Source of the DNA: Taxawa tesnikishii (nom. ined.)
Lineage: Eukaryota > Ascomycota > Dothideomycetes > Dothideales
Direction of reading: 5' to 3'
Assembly: GCA_030247885.1 (NCBI GenBank)
Contig: JAPDRO010000001.1
Location: forward strand, 1,302,001 to 1,366,000
Length of the DNA stretch: 64,000 nt
Positions 22,407 to 33,300 of this stretch are shown in pieces. Under the pieces are notes generated by a model. It made no database searches, had not been told where the DNA came from, and saw nothing but the letters and a program-made list of their open reading frames with translations. The translations under genes and the position numbers were made by a program. The stretch's first letter is position 1. Each line of letters begins with the position of its first letter.

Positions 22407-23116
22407 TTACACTATTGTCCCCGCCGCCTCCGCGTAATTGCACATATCCGCGGAGTCCTTCGCCAGCTTCCTCCAACGAATCTTCCCGTCCCGGTCAACG
22501 GCAAAACCGCCCGAGTTCTGCCAACGCCAGCTACCCTTGCCCGTAGGCGTTAGGTCAATGCCCTCGTTTTCCTTAAGCGCCTTGAGAGAAGTCATCACGC
22601 TGCCATTCACCATGCTGCCCCAGCCGAGCGCTCCGATGCCCCAAGCAGCGTAGAGTTTGCGCTCAGGATCTGGAATCAAAGTGTAGCGACTTGCGTCTGG
22701 AAGAGCCTTGTGGCCGCTGGAGAGCACCAAGGAACGTCAACGAGGCGCAATTAAGGGAAACGAGAGAAGAAGAAGTGAATCGGAAAGAACTGAAGACTCA
22801 CTCACCCGACTCGCTCAAACCAGGCCTTTGTCTCTGCTTCCTCACTGTGCTGGATAATAATCACGTGTAGTTGATCATGTTTGCGAACTTCTTCGCCGAG
22901 CAGCTTTACTTCTTTCTCTGCGAACGGACAGCCGCAGTGGCGGACGAAGGCAACCAGAGTGGGATCGGGGCTGCCCGCGGCGAGGTCGATGTCGCCTAGT
23001 GGTGCGGGCGCCGCTGAGCCGATTTCAGGAAAGGAGGCGGTTGGTGGTGAAGAGCGGGGTAGAACTGACTGAATAACGGGGAGGTAAGACGAGAGGTAAG
23101 AAGTCATTGTAGACAT
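22407..23116 (-). CDS. Peroxiredoxin-like (AhpC/TSA, PRXL2/AAED1 type) protein
   Basis: Two exons, 23116..22806 and 22716..22407, with an 89 bp intron, about 206 residues. The N-terminus is MSTMTSYLSSYLPVIQSVLP. The thioredoxin fold starts at PTLVAFVRHCGCPFAEKEVKLL (about residues 50-70), where a FxRxxGCPxC-like element has CxC (C-G-C) instead of CxxC. LHVIIIQHSEEAETKAWFERVG follows. The second exon holds YTLIPDPERKLYAAWGIGALGW, typical of fungal AhpC/TSA-family 2 proteins, and ends DSADMCNYAEAAGTIV. Probable thiol-dependent reductase; the peroxide or disulfide substrate is unknown. Confidence 0.78.
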
Positions 23117-24123
23117 CTTGGATATAAGACTAGATTACTTATGTGTGACTGTTGTAGAAGGCTAGGTGGGTCCTAAACTCGAGAGTGGGAGAGTTGTTTT
23201 GTTGTTGGAGTGTACTCAAGTAGAGATATACCTCCTCGTCTTGCCGTGATACGTCATTGAGGAGAGCAAGCTCAGCGTTAAAGAAGATTGTATCGTGCAG
23301 ACAGGATGGGTACTTTCCACAGCGACCGTTTAATGTAAAAGGAGGCTCATGTCTGCAGCACAGAATACTCGCCGAGAGTGACAGCTTTGGGTCAATGCTG
23401 TAGACTGGAAAGAAGCCACGCAAAGGGTCCGCGATGCGTGAACAAGACAAAGATGCATCAAGTCGCGCAGTCCGGGAAATGGCGGCTTCCTGCAAACGGG
23501 GGACAAGATGGGGATTGTATGTCAGGATGTAAAAACCACTCGCAAGGGGCCGCATTGTGTAATCAAGTGAATATTTCTATGGATTTCGGTAGGCCACGAC
23601 ATGTGTCCGTTTGTGTAACCAAGCGTGCAGTCGTGCGCAACGATCAAGGCCGAGTTTCGCCCTTGTTGGGAGGAAGATGGATATCGTGCGAGACAAGCGG
23701 CGACAGGAGTTGACTTCCTGCTCAGAAACTTGTTCCTTCGCAGAAGAGGGCGTGATCGCATTCTTCATAGTGCCTATCCATAACTGGCCAGCGAGAAAGG
23801 TATCCAAGTACTTGTATATAGCTTTTGTCAGCGTGTTGCGCGGGGCGCACTCCAGATGCCGTTCTACCCGCGCGACGTCAACTTTGTCCCCTCCCGCCTA
23901 TTTTGTTATTGCCGCTCCATAACGCCGATCCGAACAAACGGGAGTTGAGTACCTTATGTAGCTGTTTCTATATAGTGACGCCAAGCGCGTCAATGGAAAA
24001 GGCAGAATGCCACTCGCCCAACTCTATCTCAATTTTCCACCGTCTTATCCCCCTTGACCCACTTCCCCGACCTCTTACTATTTGCGCCAAGCCTCAATAA
24101 CGAGCTCGTCGGAAGAGAAAGAC
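23117..24123. other. Intergenic between divergent genes, no gene seen
   Basis: About 1 kb between the starts of the peroxiredoxin-like gene (-) and the MFS transporter (+). Shared upstream region; no recognised motif or gene. Confidence 0.5.
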
Positions 24124-26352
24124 ATGGAGAAGTCGTCGGCGGAGAACTCGCCCATCGAGTCGGAAGAGAAGGATCGAATGCCCTTTGACACAGTACCAAA
24201 TCCCCGGACAAGAACAGACCAAGGCGTGGAAGAGGCGGAAGATGGAGCTACTGCGAGCGAATACCAGCAACCTCGTAACCTGGCACGCATACACACGACG
24301 CGCTCGTCGCGATCGTATGCCGGCGCGGATGGATACACTCGATTCAGTGTTGATGAGGAGAACCAGGCCGGACAGGACATTCCGGAGCGGGAGAAGAAAG
24401 AGTTTGAGGTGGCCTGGGATGGGGACGACGACCCGCTGAACCCAAGGAGTCGAAGTTTGGCCCGTAAATGGCTGGTCGTTCTGATCGTGAGCGCCAGCTC
24501 TTTGTGCGTGACTTGTACATCCGCTCTTTATACCAGCACCTATGCGCAATTGGAACGCGATTTTGGCTGTTCTCGAGAGGTTGCAACGCTCGGACTGTCA
24601 TTGTTTGTCATGGGGCTTGGTATAGGGCCTATGGTGTTGTCGCCTCTATCCGAGTTCTATGGGAGAAGGCCGATCTACATCGCCTCGTACACTTTCTTTC
24701 TCATCTGGCTCATCCCTTGCGCGGTTGCCCAGAATACTCAAACAATGCTGGTTGCCCGCTTTCTGGATGGCTTGTCCGGCAGCGCTTTCCTGAGTGTGGC
24801 TGGAGGGACAGTAGGAGACCTTTTGTGAGGTCCCAACTGTCCCTACCCATGATTGTGTACACCGCCAGCCCTTTCATAGGCCCCGAAATTGGTCCTATCA
24901 TGGGAGGCTTCATCAACCAATACACAGATTGGCGCTGGACCTTCTACGTGCTCCTGATCTGGTCAGGAGTTCAGCTTGCATTGATCATTCTCTTCGTCCC
25001 GGAGACGTACCACCCTGTTCTGTTACGAAGAAAAGCCGTCAAGCTACGGAAGGAGACAGGCAATGACGCATGGCACGCACCGATCGAGATCATGAACAAG
25101 TCAGTGGTCAAGACAGTGGCTTGGAGCTGCGTCCGGCCCTTCCAGCTGCTGTTCTTCGAGCAAATGTGCCTGAACCTTTGCCTGCTTTCGGCCATTCTGC
25201 TCGGCATTCTTTACCTCTTTTTCGGAGCATTCCCGCTGGTCTTCGAAAACAATCACGGCTTCACACAAAGCCAGTCTGGCCTCACGTTTCTCGGAATATT
25301 CATTGGCATGATCATAGGTGTTTCTTGCGACCCACTATGGAAAAAGTACTACTCACGACTAGTAAACACCAACAATGGGGTCTCAGAACCGGAATTCCGT
25401 TTGCCCCCGCCATCCTGCAAGTATCTACTAAGGCCGCATCTGGATGTTGTGCTAATGCTGGACAGTGGAGCGATCCTGGTACCAGCTGGACTGTTTGGTT
25501 TCGCGTGGACCACTTACCCATTTGTAAGTCCTTCACGTGCAATCTTTGGTATCCCGTCTCCTGTTGTGAGAATGCTGACCGTGTGTCTGCAGGTACACTG
25601 GATTGGTAGGCTGGACTCCGTCGGTGCCTTATCAGTTTGCTAACCCTTTCCAGTGCCAATCATCTTCTCGGGCATCTTTGGCCTCGGTAACATCTTCGTA
25701 TTTGGTGGCGTGTTCACCTTTCTTGTTGAATGTGTAAGTCCGTTTGGCCGGTCGTCACGCGCTCGTCATTATGTTTCATAACAGTCGCACCTTCTCAACA
25801 AAAACTGTATCCGACGACGGCTTCTATGCCGTGTATTCTGGCACAGAATAATCACTGGACTAGATGGCTAACGGCAGGCCATAGTACCCACTTTATGCGG
25901 CGTCAGCACTGGCGGCAAATTCCTTTGCCCGCTCGTCCTTTGCCGCCGCTTTCCCTCTGGTAAGTAACCGCCTGCTCATTGGGAGAGATGAGCGCTTGCT
26001 AATTCCGTGCTCGTAGTTCGGCGTGCAGATGTATAACAGTAAGACACTCCAGCCACCTGCCATGACGTGGAAAAGGCGGTCACTAACGCAGACGACGTCA
26101 GAGTTAGGATACCAGTGGGCGAGCACTTTATTGGCGTAAGTCTGGGGAGCACGACGAGCTTGATTGGCATACTAATGCGTTGCCGCTAGGTTCCTTGCCC
26201 TCGCAATGACCCCGTTCCGTAAGTTGCATTGCATCGCGTACCCCCCAGAGCTACGGACTTGACGTGCTAATCCTCGCTCGATAGCGTACCTGTTCTTCAA
26301 ATTTGGAAAACGGCTCAGGGGTTCGAGTCGGTTCGCTCAAAGCTCGAGCTAA
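24124..26352 (+). CDS. MFS multidrug/polyamine-type transporter (DHA1 group)
   Basis: The start MEKSSAENSPIESEEKD opens an acidic cytosolic N-terminus of about 100 residues. DDPLNPRSRSLARKW precedes the first helix, and LSEFYGRRPIYIASY is the MFS motif A between helices 2 and 3. PFIGPEIGPIMGGFINQYTDWRW is the motif C region, and PETYHPVLLRRKA leads into the central loop. The second half is cut by many small introns. I read acceptor/donor pairs at 25421..25465, 25524..25592, 25606..25653, 25734..25884, 25960..26016, 26039..26101, 26136..26189 and 26219..26284, so exon 25593..25605 is only 13 nt. The spliced tail reads GVQMYNKLGYQWASTLLAFLALAMTPFPYLFF and ends RFAQSSS. The frame changes by -1 at a T run (24821-24824), between TVGDL and VRSQLSLPM. 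Substrate unknown; the layout resembles drug and polyamine exporters of the plasma membrane. Confidence 0.82.
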
Positions 26353-27782
26353 ATCAAGCAGAGTGCTGCTCGCAGGGCGGTAGCTGGGGGCCCTGGGCAA
26401 GAATAGATAGCGTCGTTACACGAAGCCCACATTCCTCCCAACCGTGCCGCAGCCTGTTGGCTGTAGCCTGCCTTGTCGTATTCCACGTGATACGGCACCG
26501 AGATGATCTGAGTGCGACGTGACAGAAGCCACTTAGAATGGCTTCGCACATGGTGCCCTTACGAGCGAGGTGCTTACGTTGCGCACCCAGAAGAGCGGTC
26601 TGACGTTTGCAAGCGAGATGTTACATGTCTGCCGGCCACGAGTTTGACGGGGACGATGTCTCAGACTGGGAGTGTGCAATGGTTGCTGCTGTGCCGTGCC
26701 TGATTGATGCTGTGCACGTAGGTGGGTAGTTGGTAGTAGATGCGAACTTGTATGCAGCAGTAGTTAGTAAGAGAGCGGAAGTGCCCAGGGGACGGAGCAA
26801 TGGCTATGGCTTCCTTGTTTTAGCGGCGGCGGCGGCCTCGGCTGTTCCCGCGAACCAACAGTATGCGGCTAGGTTCAATCGCATCAGCTTCGGCCGGCTG
26901 GCTGGCTGGCTGGCCGGCGACTGGCAAAGAGTCCAGTCCAGAGCTTGGAGCTTGCGGGGTTTACAGCCTTCTTTCAATACAGCAGCAAGCACTCTCACCT
27001 GCACCCAAATTGCCAGCTCAGCAATCTGCGGGCTGCTCACTCGTCTCTATCCTCATAGAGCTCTGCCTCCCACACGGCCACCCGCGTAGCCCCGAGGCGC
27101 ACACCAAAGCACGCCTGCCGCAGACCGCGCAGCCTCGAGTCCACCACCCACACACGACACGCAGTAACACAAGGTCCGACAGCATGGAATGCGCCAGCTG
27201 AAGAGCTATCATGCTGCAAGCGAGCGTGCCACAGAACCGTTCTGCTGGTACTTCGATGTCGCCCCAACCGTCGTATCCCTACCGCTTTGCTACCGCTTTC
27301 CTACATCACCAGTAATCCATTCCTTCGTGCCGGGTTGAGCGCAACCAGGAACACCCGTCAGCGATTGGCTACCGGGGTCGCACAACTAAGATATACTTGG
27401 TTCCAACAAGCGAGGCCTGCAAAACGTGCTTCGGGAGGCTGTTGGGTCTTCGAGCTACATTGAAGCAGTGTTACGGCGCATCGCCCTGGCCGACTAGCGC
27501 ACGCGTGATCAGGCTCAACTGGAGGCAGAGTCTAGCGTCGATCAGCCAGAGCCATTGGACGGACCAGTCGATTGGGAAGTGTACAAAGGGAACAGCGCCG
27601 GCTGGAGACAGTAGCACGCAGCAGCAACGTGGGTCTGCGGCATACCGGGCCTGTGCAGAGTCCCGTGCCAGAGGTGCGGACTCTGTATACGGGAGAGTAG
27701 TTAATATGACCCCAGACGCCAACGATGCATCTCCCTCGCCAGAACCTCAGTTTGACCCCGGGGAGATCTTGAAGCGGGCACC
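26353..27782. other. Long upstream region of acuK with a possible overlapping uORF
   Basis: About 1.4 kb without a recognisable gene, including a GGCT repeat near 26897-26914. An ATG at 27706 opens a frame ([26 protein letters not shown]) that runs past the acuK start in another frame to 27948. It could be an overlapping upstream ORF, or the true N-terminus if one base is missing before 27783. Confidence 0.45.
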
Positions 27783-29993
27783 ATGGCAGAGTCGAGCGTC
27801 GACCTCGTTCCGAGTGACGAAAAGTCGCCTTCGCAATCGAAAGACAGTGCTGAGCCTAACGCTAAACGCAATAACTCTAAGGATCCTTCAAGACCTAGGC
27901 GGAAGAAGGCACGTCGAGCCTGCTTTGCGTGTCAGAGAGCTCATCTAACGTGTGGTATGTATCCTTTCTGAAGCAATTCGAGCCGTGCTGAGCCAAGGCC
28001 GACTGAGACTGACCCATTGCAGGCGATGAACGACCATGCTTGCGGTGCATTAAGCGTGGTTTGCAGGACCACTGCACCGACGGAGTGCGCAAGAAGGCAA
28101 AATATCTGCACGACGCTCCAAACGAGGCTCTCATTCCAGGAATCGGAGGCTCCTACCATACCATGAATGGCGTTCACCAGACCGTATCCGCTGCTTCTCA
28201 GGCTCATGACGGCTCTTCCGTGGCAGGTTCCAGCGCCTTCTACTCTCCGTCAGTGCCTACTCCAGGCTTCCCAGCTTTTGGACAATCTGCAGGTCAGGTA
28301 CCGTCTCCTTCGGTTCAGGATCCGTCAATAATGGGACCGTTCGGCAGCCAGCCTACTCCTATGGCTTCAACCCGCTATTCGGTCGACTCAGGTCAACAGG
28401 TCTCCCCAATGCAACAGTCGATGACCTCCATGGACCAATCAACGCCGGCGGATACGCAGCAAAATCAGCAGTTTTCCACCCCATTCTTGGACCCTACGGA
28501 CCCGTCTTTCTTTAATTTTGATATATCAGGCCTCAACTTCGGCAACCACTACGGTGCCCTCGAGTTCGGCATGTTGGGCCATATGTCTTCAGGTGCAGTT
28601 GAAACGCCTGATATTGAAAGTGGCATGATGAACCCACTGGGCCAACCTCATGCCTCTAACCCTTACGATGCATCCTCGACGAACACAAGTGCCTTCACTG
28701 GGGCATCTGCGGGGTTCCCCTATACGTCGAGCACGTCAAATCTGCCGCGTAACCCATGGAACAACAACAGTTCAGTCCGGCAAGGAAGTGCAAGCCAACT
28801 GTATGGCTCACAAGTCACCGGGAGTGACGGTACTAACAACTTCGATCAATCGACCAACTTCCCCAATGCCTTCACAATTGGTGAAGGCAACGGATCCATA
28901 TCTGGAGCAAGCCCCAGTACGAATGGCCTTGATTTTACAGCTACGTATGCCACTAGTCCTAACGCATCCTCGTCGTTCTACCCATCTGCCAGCCAGCAGC
29001 AACAACCGGATTACAATCGCACACAACCACAACAAGCTCGCCACGCGTCTAGGGGCGCTTTCCCCGACTCAAATGACTTGGCTTTGCAGAGCGGCAACCG
29101 CAAGCGACGCCGCGATCCATCTCACATCTACTCCTCAGTCAACAAGCCCTATTCGTACACGACTGGTTTCCATGCGCTCACTGCGTTTCTTCAAAAACGC
29201 TTCTCCCCACAGAAGACATTGCGCATCGCGAAGGCCATCGCTTCGATCCGGCCTTCCTTCATCTCTTGCACCAACAAGCTGAACCACGACGACCTGATCT
29301 TCATGGAGAAGTGCTTCCAGCGGACACTCTGGGAGTACGAGGACTTTATCAACGCCTACGGCACCCCAACCGTCATCTGCCGCCGCACTGGCGAAGTGGC
29401 AGCCGTGAGCAAAGAGTTTTCTCTCTGACGGGCTGGCGCAGAGACATTCTCCTGGGCAAGGAAGCCAACTTGAACGTCAACGCGGGCGGAACGTCCGGCC
29501 ATCAGACCGGCACCAGCTCACGCGGCGCCGTGACGCCTCGAAACCCCAACGCAGGAGTGGAAAACACTCCAGGCCGGCCTCAACCTGTCTTCCTCGCCGA
29601 GCTGCTCGACGATGACAGCGTCATCCAGTTCTACGACGACTTCGCCAAGCTGGCGTTCGGCGACCCGCGCGGCTACGCCATCAACCCCTGCAAGCTACTC
29701 AAGTACAAGACGAAGGAAGACTCCGGTTGGGGTCCGGACGAGGATACTGCGGCCCGACTAAGCGCTGCTGATGCGAAGGGTCAGCGGGGCCTCATCAGCG
29801 GTGAGGCGGGCATGAACGCGCTAGGTGAGAAGGACGGCAAGGTCGATTGCATGTATTGCTGGTCGGTCAAGCGGGACGTTTTCGATATACCCATGCTTAT
29901 TGTTATGAATGTGAGTTCGAGCCCGGGCTTTCGTTTAGGTATGGTGAGCGGATAGCTGACATTAGTTCTCTTCAGTTCCTGCCTTGCATCTAG
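27783..29993 (+). CDS. acuK: Transcriptional activator of gluconeogenesis AcuK/ERT1 (Zn2Cys6 + PAS)
   Basis: Exons 27783..27954, 28023..29910 and 29976..29993, introns of 68 and 65 bp. The Zn2Cys6 cluster reads [19 protein letters not shown] then [16 protein letters not shown] and is split by intron 1. [17 protein letters not shown] follows directly, as in all AcuK/ERT1 proteins. A 280-residue Ser/Gln/Asn-rich region precedes [21 protein letters not shown], and the PAS domain covers [34 protein letters not shown] and [11 protein letters not shown]. The last 30 residues ([26 protein letters not shown]) match the conserved C-terminus. In Aspergillus, AcuK acts with AcuM to switch on gluconeogenic genes on acetate, amino acids or other non-sugar carbon. 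One -1 frame change occurs at about 29420-29427, inside KEFSLLTG. The start at 27783 is uncertain because of the upstream frame. Confidence 0.88.
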
Positions 29994-30435
29994 GGAACAT
30001 GCGGTTTGCGTACGGCGTTGTGAGCGTGGGTATGGGGGCAGTCAAAGTGCCGCAAAGGCTAGACTATGGGCAATATTAAGGAAAAGGGAGACTTGGTGTT
30101 GTTCTGTTGCCGCTTTTCTGTCCTGAGAGGATGTCTTGCTCTTTCTTACGGTTGTTCCGTTGTTGGCTCGGCGGTCCTCGAGGCAGCGACCTTGCCATGT
30201 TGTGTTGCGGTGGGTAGACTAATTCGTGCACCGAAACTGTCCTGCATGCTCACTCGTCCACGCCAAAGTGTATCAAGTGAACAGCAATATCGACCCTCAA
30301 CATTGCATTTGGTGTTGGTACCGTGGCTTGGCGTCTGTCTGAACCGTGACGCCATTTCCTTTGAAGCCGGCATCTATCTCTCTATCGCAACGCAACATCC
30401 GGAAAGATGACTCAAGCTTCGAATTCCATACCGAC
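29994..30435. other. Intergenic between acuK and FMN1
   Basis: About 440 bp on the same strand as both genes; probably acuK 3' UTR and FMN1 promoter. Nothing else seen. Confidence 0.5.
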
Positions 30436-31190
30436 ATGCGACCAGACGGACCCCGCGACCCGGTCGTCGGGCCTGAAAACGGACCCGAACCACCGTTCCC
30501 GCTCAGACTCGATGGCAAGGTAATTAAGGGTTTTGGCCGGGGAAGCAAAGAAGTGAGTTACGTGTCGCTGCTCGCACTGCGCGTGACGAGTGGTGCTTTA
30601 CTGGCTAACACAGAGTGCTTGTGTTGCAGCTCGGTATTCCTACTGCCAACATTCCAATCGAAGGCCTCACCGTCGGCGGAAAGCAAGACGTCGAGTCTGG
30701 CGTCTACTACGGCTGGGCTGGAATATCACCCTCTTCTGCCACGGGCCAGTCGACAACAACGAGCAAAGCGCACCACGCTGGATCCGAGATTGCAGATGCC
30801 CTGACGTCGGTGGTCGCGGGCGGCGCCACGGAAGAGAAGGAAGAAGAGCGCGAGACGGCTACGAGCGACAAGGGCGCCGTGTATCCGATGGTGATGAGCA
30901 TTGGCTGGAACCCATACTATAAGAACGAGAAGAGGAGCGTCGAGGTGCACGTCATGCACCAATTTGAAAAGGATTTCTATGGAAGTCACATGAACCTTTG
31001 CATTTTGGGGTTCATCAGACCGGAGTACGACTATGTCAGCAAGGAGAGTTTGATCGAGGATATTAGGGAGGACATTGCGGTTGCTGGAAGGTGCCTAGAG
31101 AGGCCGGCATATGCGAGCTACAGGGAGGATGGGTATTTGCTGGACTTCAAGGGAAGGGAGACGTGGCCCACTGAGAGGAGCGGGCAATAG
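30436..31190 (+). CDS. FMN1: Riboflavin kinase
   Basis: Two exons, 30436..30552 and 30630..31190, with a 77 bp intron, giving 225 residues in one frame. The ATP/flavin-binding loop [18 protein letters not shown] is split by the intron exactly between SKE and [11 protein letters not shown] and [26 protein letters not shown] are the next family elements, with the catalytic Glu in the SVEVH segment. [17 protein letters not shown] follows. The enzyme phosphorylates riboflavin to FMN. A variable insert (about residues 85-125, [14 protein letters not shown] to [13 protein letters not shown]) lies between strands, as in other filamentous fungi. The start at 30436 was chosen because the next upstream in-frame ATG is absent before a stop and the N-terminus is then of normal length. 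Confidence 0.93.
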
Positions 31191-31673
31191 GAAGAGACAT
31201 GAACTGCTATGACATGACGGAGTCTATCTACAGCGATGTTGCTGCTTAGACCAGACGTAGAACAAGAAATCCAACACAGGAGGCGTCTACGGACAGCCCC
31301 TTCTTTCACGTGGAAGGACAGATAAGACACATCAATCTCTCTTGCCTTGGTATAGACAGACTCGACCGCACTTCGTCGTTACAGACTCACATTTCGCATG
31401 CCGCGAGATCGCCAGCACGAAACATAACTTTATATACCAACTCGGAGATAGAGATGCTTGGCGCCCACATGTGCCACATGTGTCCCTCGCACGTCATGTT
31501 TTAGCGCGGGGCTCGGAAACTTTTCCTCGACTTTTTGTTAGTTGATTGATGGATGGATTGATTGATTGATGTTGCGACTGCAACCCTTAGAAAGGAGCGT
31601 TATATCATTCACTGCTCGTTCCTACTCCCTCTCTCTACCACACTCGCGCAGCGTCCACATAGGCTTCCGCAAA
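31191..31673. other. Intergenic with a GATT repeat
   Basis: About 480 bp between FMN1 and MTAP. A short degenerate (GATT/GATG)n run lies at about 31543-31571. No gene recognised. Confidence 0.5.
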
Positions 31674-32808
31674 ATGGCCAACATCTCTTCCACCTACTCC
31701 GGCAAGCCTCTCTCTCAATGCTTGGGCTTCCTCTATCACCGCTAATCCTTACCCCAAAAGACCCCATCCACATTGCAGTGATAGGAGGAACAGGACTCCA
31801 ATCGCTGCCACACTTCACCCATGTCGCGACATTGAACGTTGATACCCCATGGGGCGCGCCGTCTTCCCCATCAGCGTGCTGCACCATCCTTCTCCAACCA
31901 CCGGCAAGCCCATCCCAATCGCGTTCGTGTCGCGACACGGCCTGCAACATGAGATTGCGCCGCATGAGATTCCCTCCCGAGCCAACATCGCCGCACTCCG
32001 CTCGCTCGGTGTCCGCACCATCATCGCCTTCTCCGCCGTCGGTAGCCTGCAGGAGGAAATCAAGCCCCGCGATTTCGTCATTCCCGACCAGGTCATTGAT
32101 CGCACCAAGGGTGTAAGGCCCTTCACCTTCTTCGAGGGCGGTATGGTTGGACACGTGGGCTTTGCAGATCCGTTCGACACGCAGTTGGCCAAGATTGTAA
32201 GCACGTGTGGACACAGCCTGGAGGGCGAGGGAGTGAGGTTGCATGATAAGGGAACAATCATCTGCATGGGTGCGTATTCCGTCTTTCCCCTTTGCGCGTC
32301 AATCGCTTCTTACTCCATCATGGCTTCCCTGACGAGAGGAGGAGAGCGGAAGAGGCATACACTTTCAGTCTTATCGACTAGCAACTAACCAAAAGGTGAT
32401 ACACCAGAGGGCCCGCAGTTCTCCACTCGCGCCGAATCCAACATGTACCGCTCCTGGGGTGGCAGCGTCATCAACATGTCGTGTCTGCCAGAAGCTAAGC
32501 TGGCTCGTGAGGCCGAGATCGCCTACCAGATGATTTGCATGTCTACCGACTATGACTGCTGGCACGCCGAGAGCGGCGACGTCGACGTAGCTATGGTCAT
32601 GGGCAACATGAAGGCTAACGGCGAGAACGCACGCCGCTTCATCGGCAGCGTGCTGGATGAACTGAGCAAGGAGGAGCACGGCGATCTCGTGCTGGCGAAG
32701 CATCTGGCGGGCCAGACCAAGTTCGCTGGAAGCATCACCGCCGAGGCAGGAAGGAAGGAGGAGGCCAAGAGGAAGATCGAGTGGCTGTTCCCTGGGTACT
32801 TCAACTAG
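31674..32808 (+). CDS. MEU1: S-methyl-5'-thioadenosine phosphorylase
   Basis: Three exons: 31674..31701, 31761..32269 and 32396..32808. Intron 1 is a GC-AG intron (g|gcaagc donor, CTAATC branch, aaaag acceptor) and gives the usual N-terminus MANISSTYSDPIHIAVIGGTG. Intron 2 is GT-AG (126 bp). Motifs include VSRHGLQHEIAPHEIPSRANI (phosphate and purine pocket), FSAVGSLQEEIKPRDFVIPDQ, then GPQFSTRAESNMYRSWG and INMSCLPEAKLAREAEI, and DYDCWHAESGDVDV near the C-terminus. The enzyme splits methylthioadenosine, the polyamine-synthesis by-product, into adenine and methylthioribose-1-phosphate for methionine salvage. Forms trimers in the family. One -1 frame change lies at a CCCC run (31866-31869), between VDTPWG and ISVLHHP. 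Confidence 0.92.
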
Positions 32809-33300
32809 GACGTGTGTGGACTCCTGATGGAAGACACGAAAAGAGGCCCATCCGTACTCCGATCAGATATGGACGAGACTGTCATGATGACAGCGTCCCA
32901 TCGTGGCCTGAGAAAGTCTAGTATATACCCGATAGATGTAGAGGCAAGGAGTTATCTCTGATGAACCCAACACGATCACGAAGACTTGTGAAGATCAACA
33001 CCTTTACTCCGACTGACCGTTTCGTAGATTTTTGGGTCTCGATTCCTGTCCCTTTCGAAGTGCGGAAGCAAAGGAAGGAACTTGTCTATCCGAGCAAAAC
33101 ACGCTGAGGGTGACGGCAAGAGCGGCGTGGCCGTGGTCCTTAGAGTAAAGGGAAGCAGAATCTGGCCAAGGTATCACAGAGAACGGAAGAACGGTGCGCA
33201 TGAGGCCTAGAGACAAAGTTCCAAGATGTCAACACATGCCTCATCCTCCTCTTTCTTTCTGCCACCGCCCTTGATCCGCACATTTCCAATTCGGAAAATA
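32809..33300. other. Intergenic between convergent genes, no gene seen
   Basis: About 490 bp of 3' flanks of MTAP (+) and MAK5 (-). No supported coding sequence. Confidence 0.5.

Noticed and set aside
25401-25420. A second frame change at the CCCCC run of the MFS gene
   Set aside because: The existing frame joins properly across intron 25421..25465 into GAILVPAGLF, so no missing base is needed.
12280-32808. MET6 and MTAP in the same window as a methionine cluster
   Set aside because: They lie 17 kb apart with unrelated genes between and on opposite strands; proximity is most likely chance.
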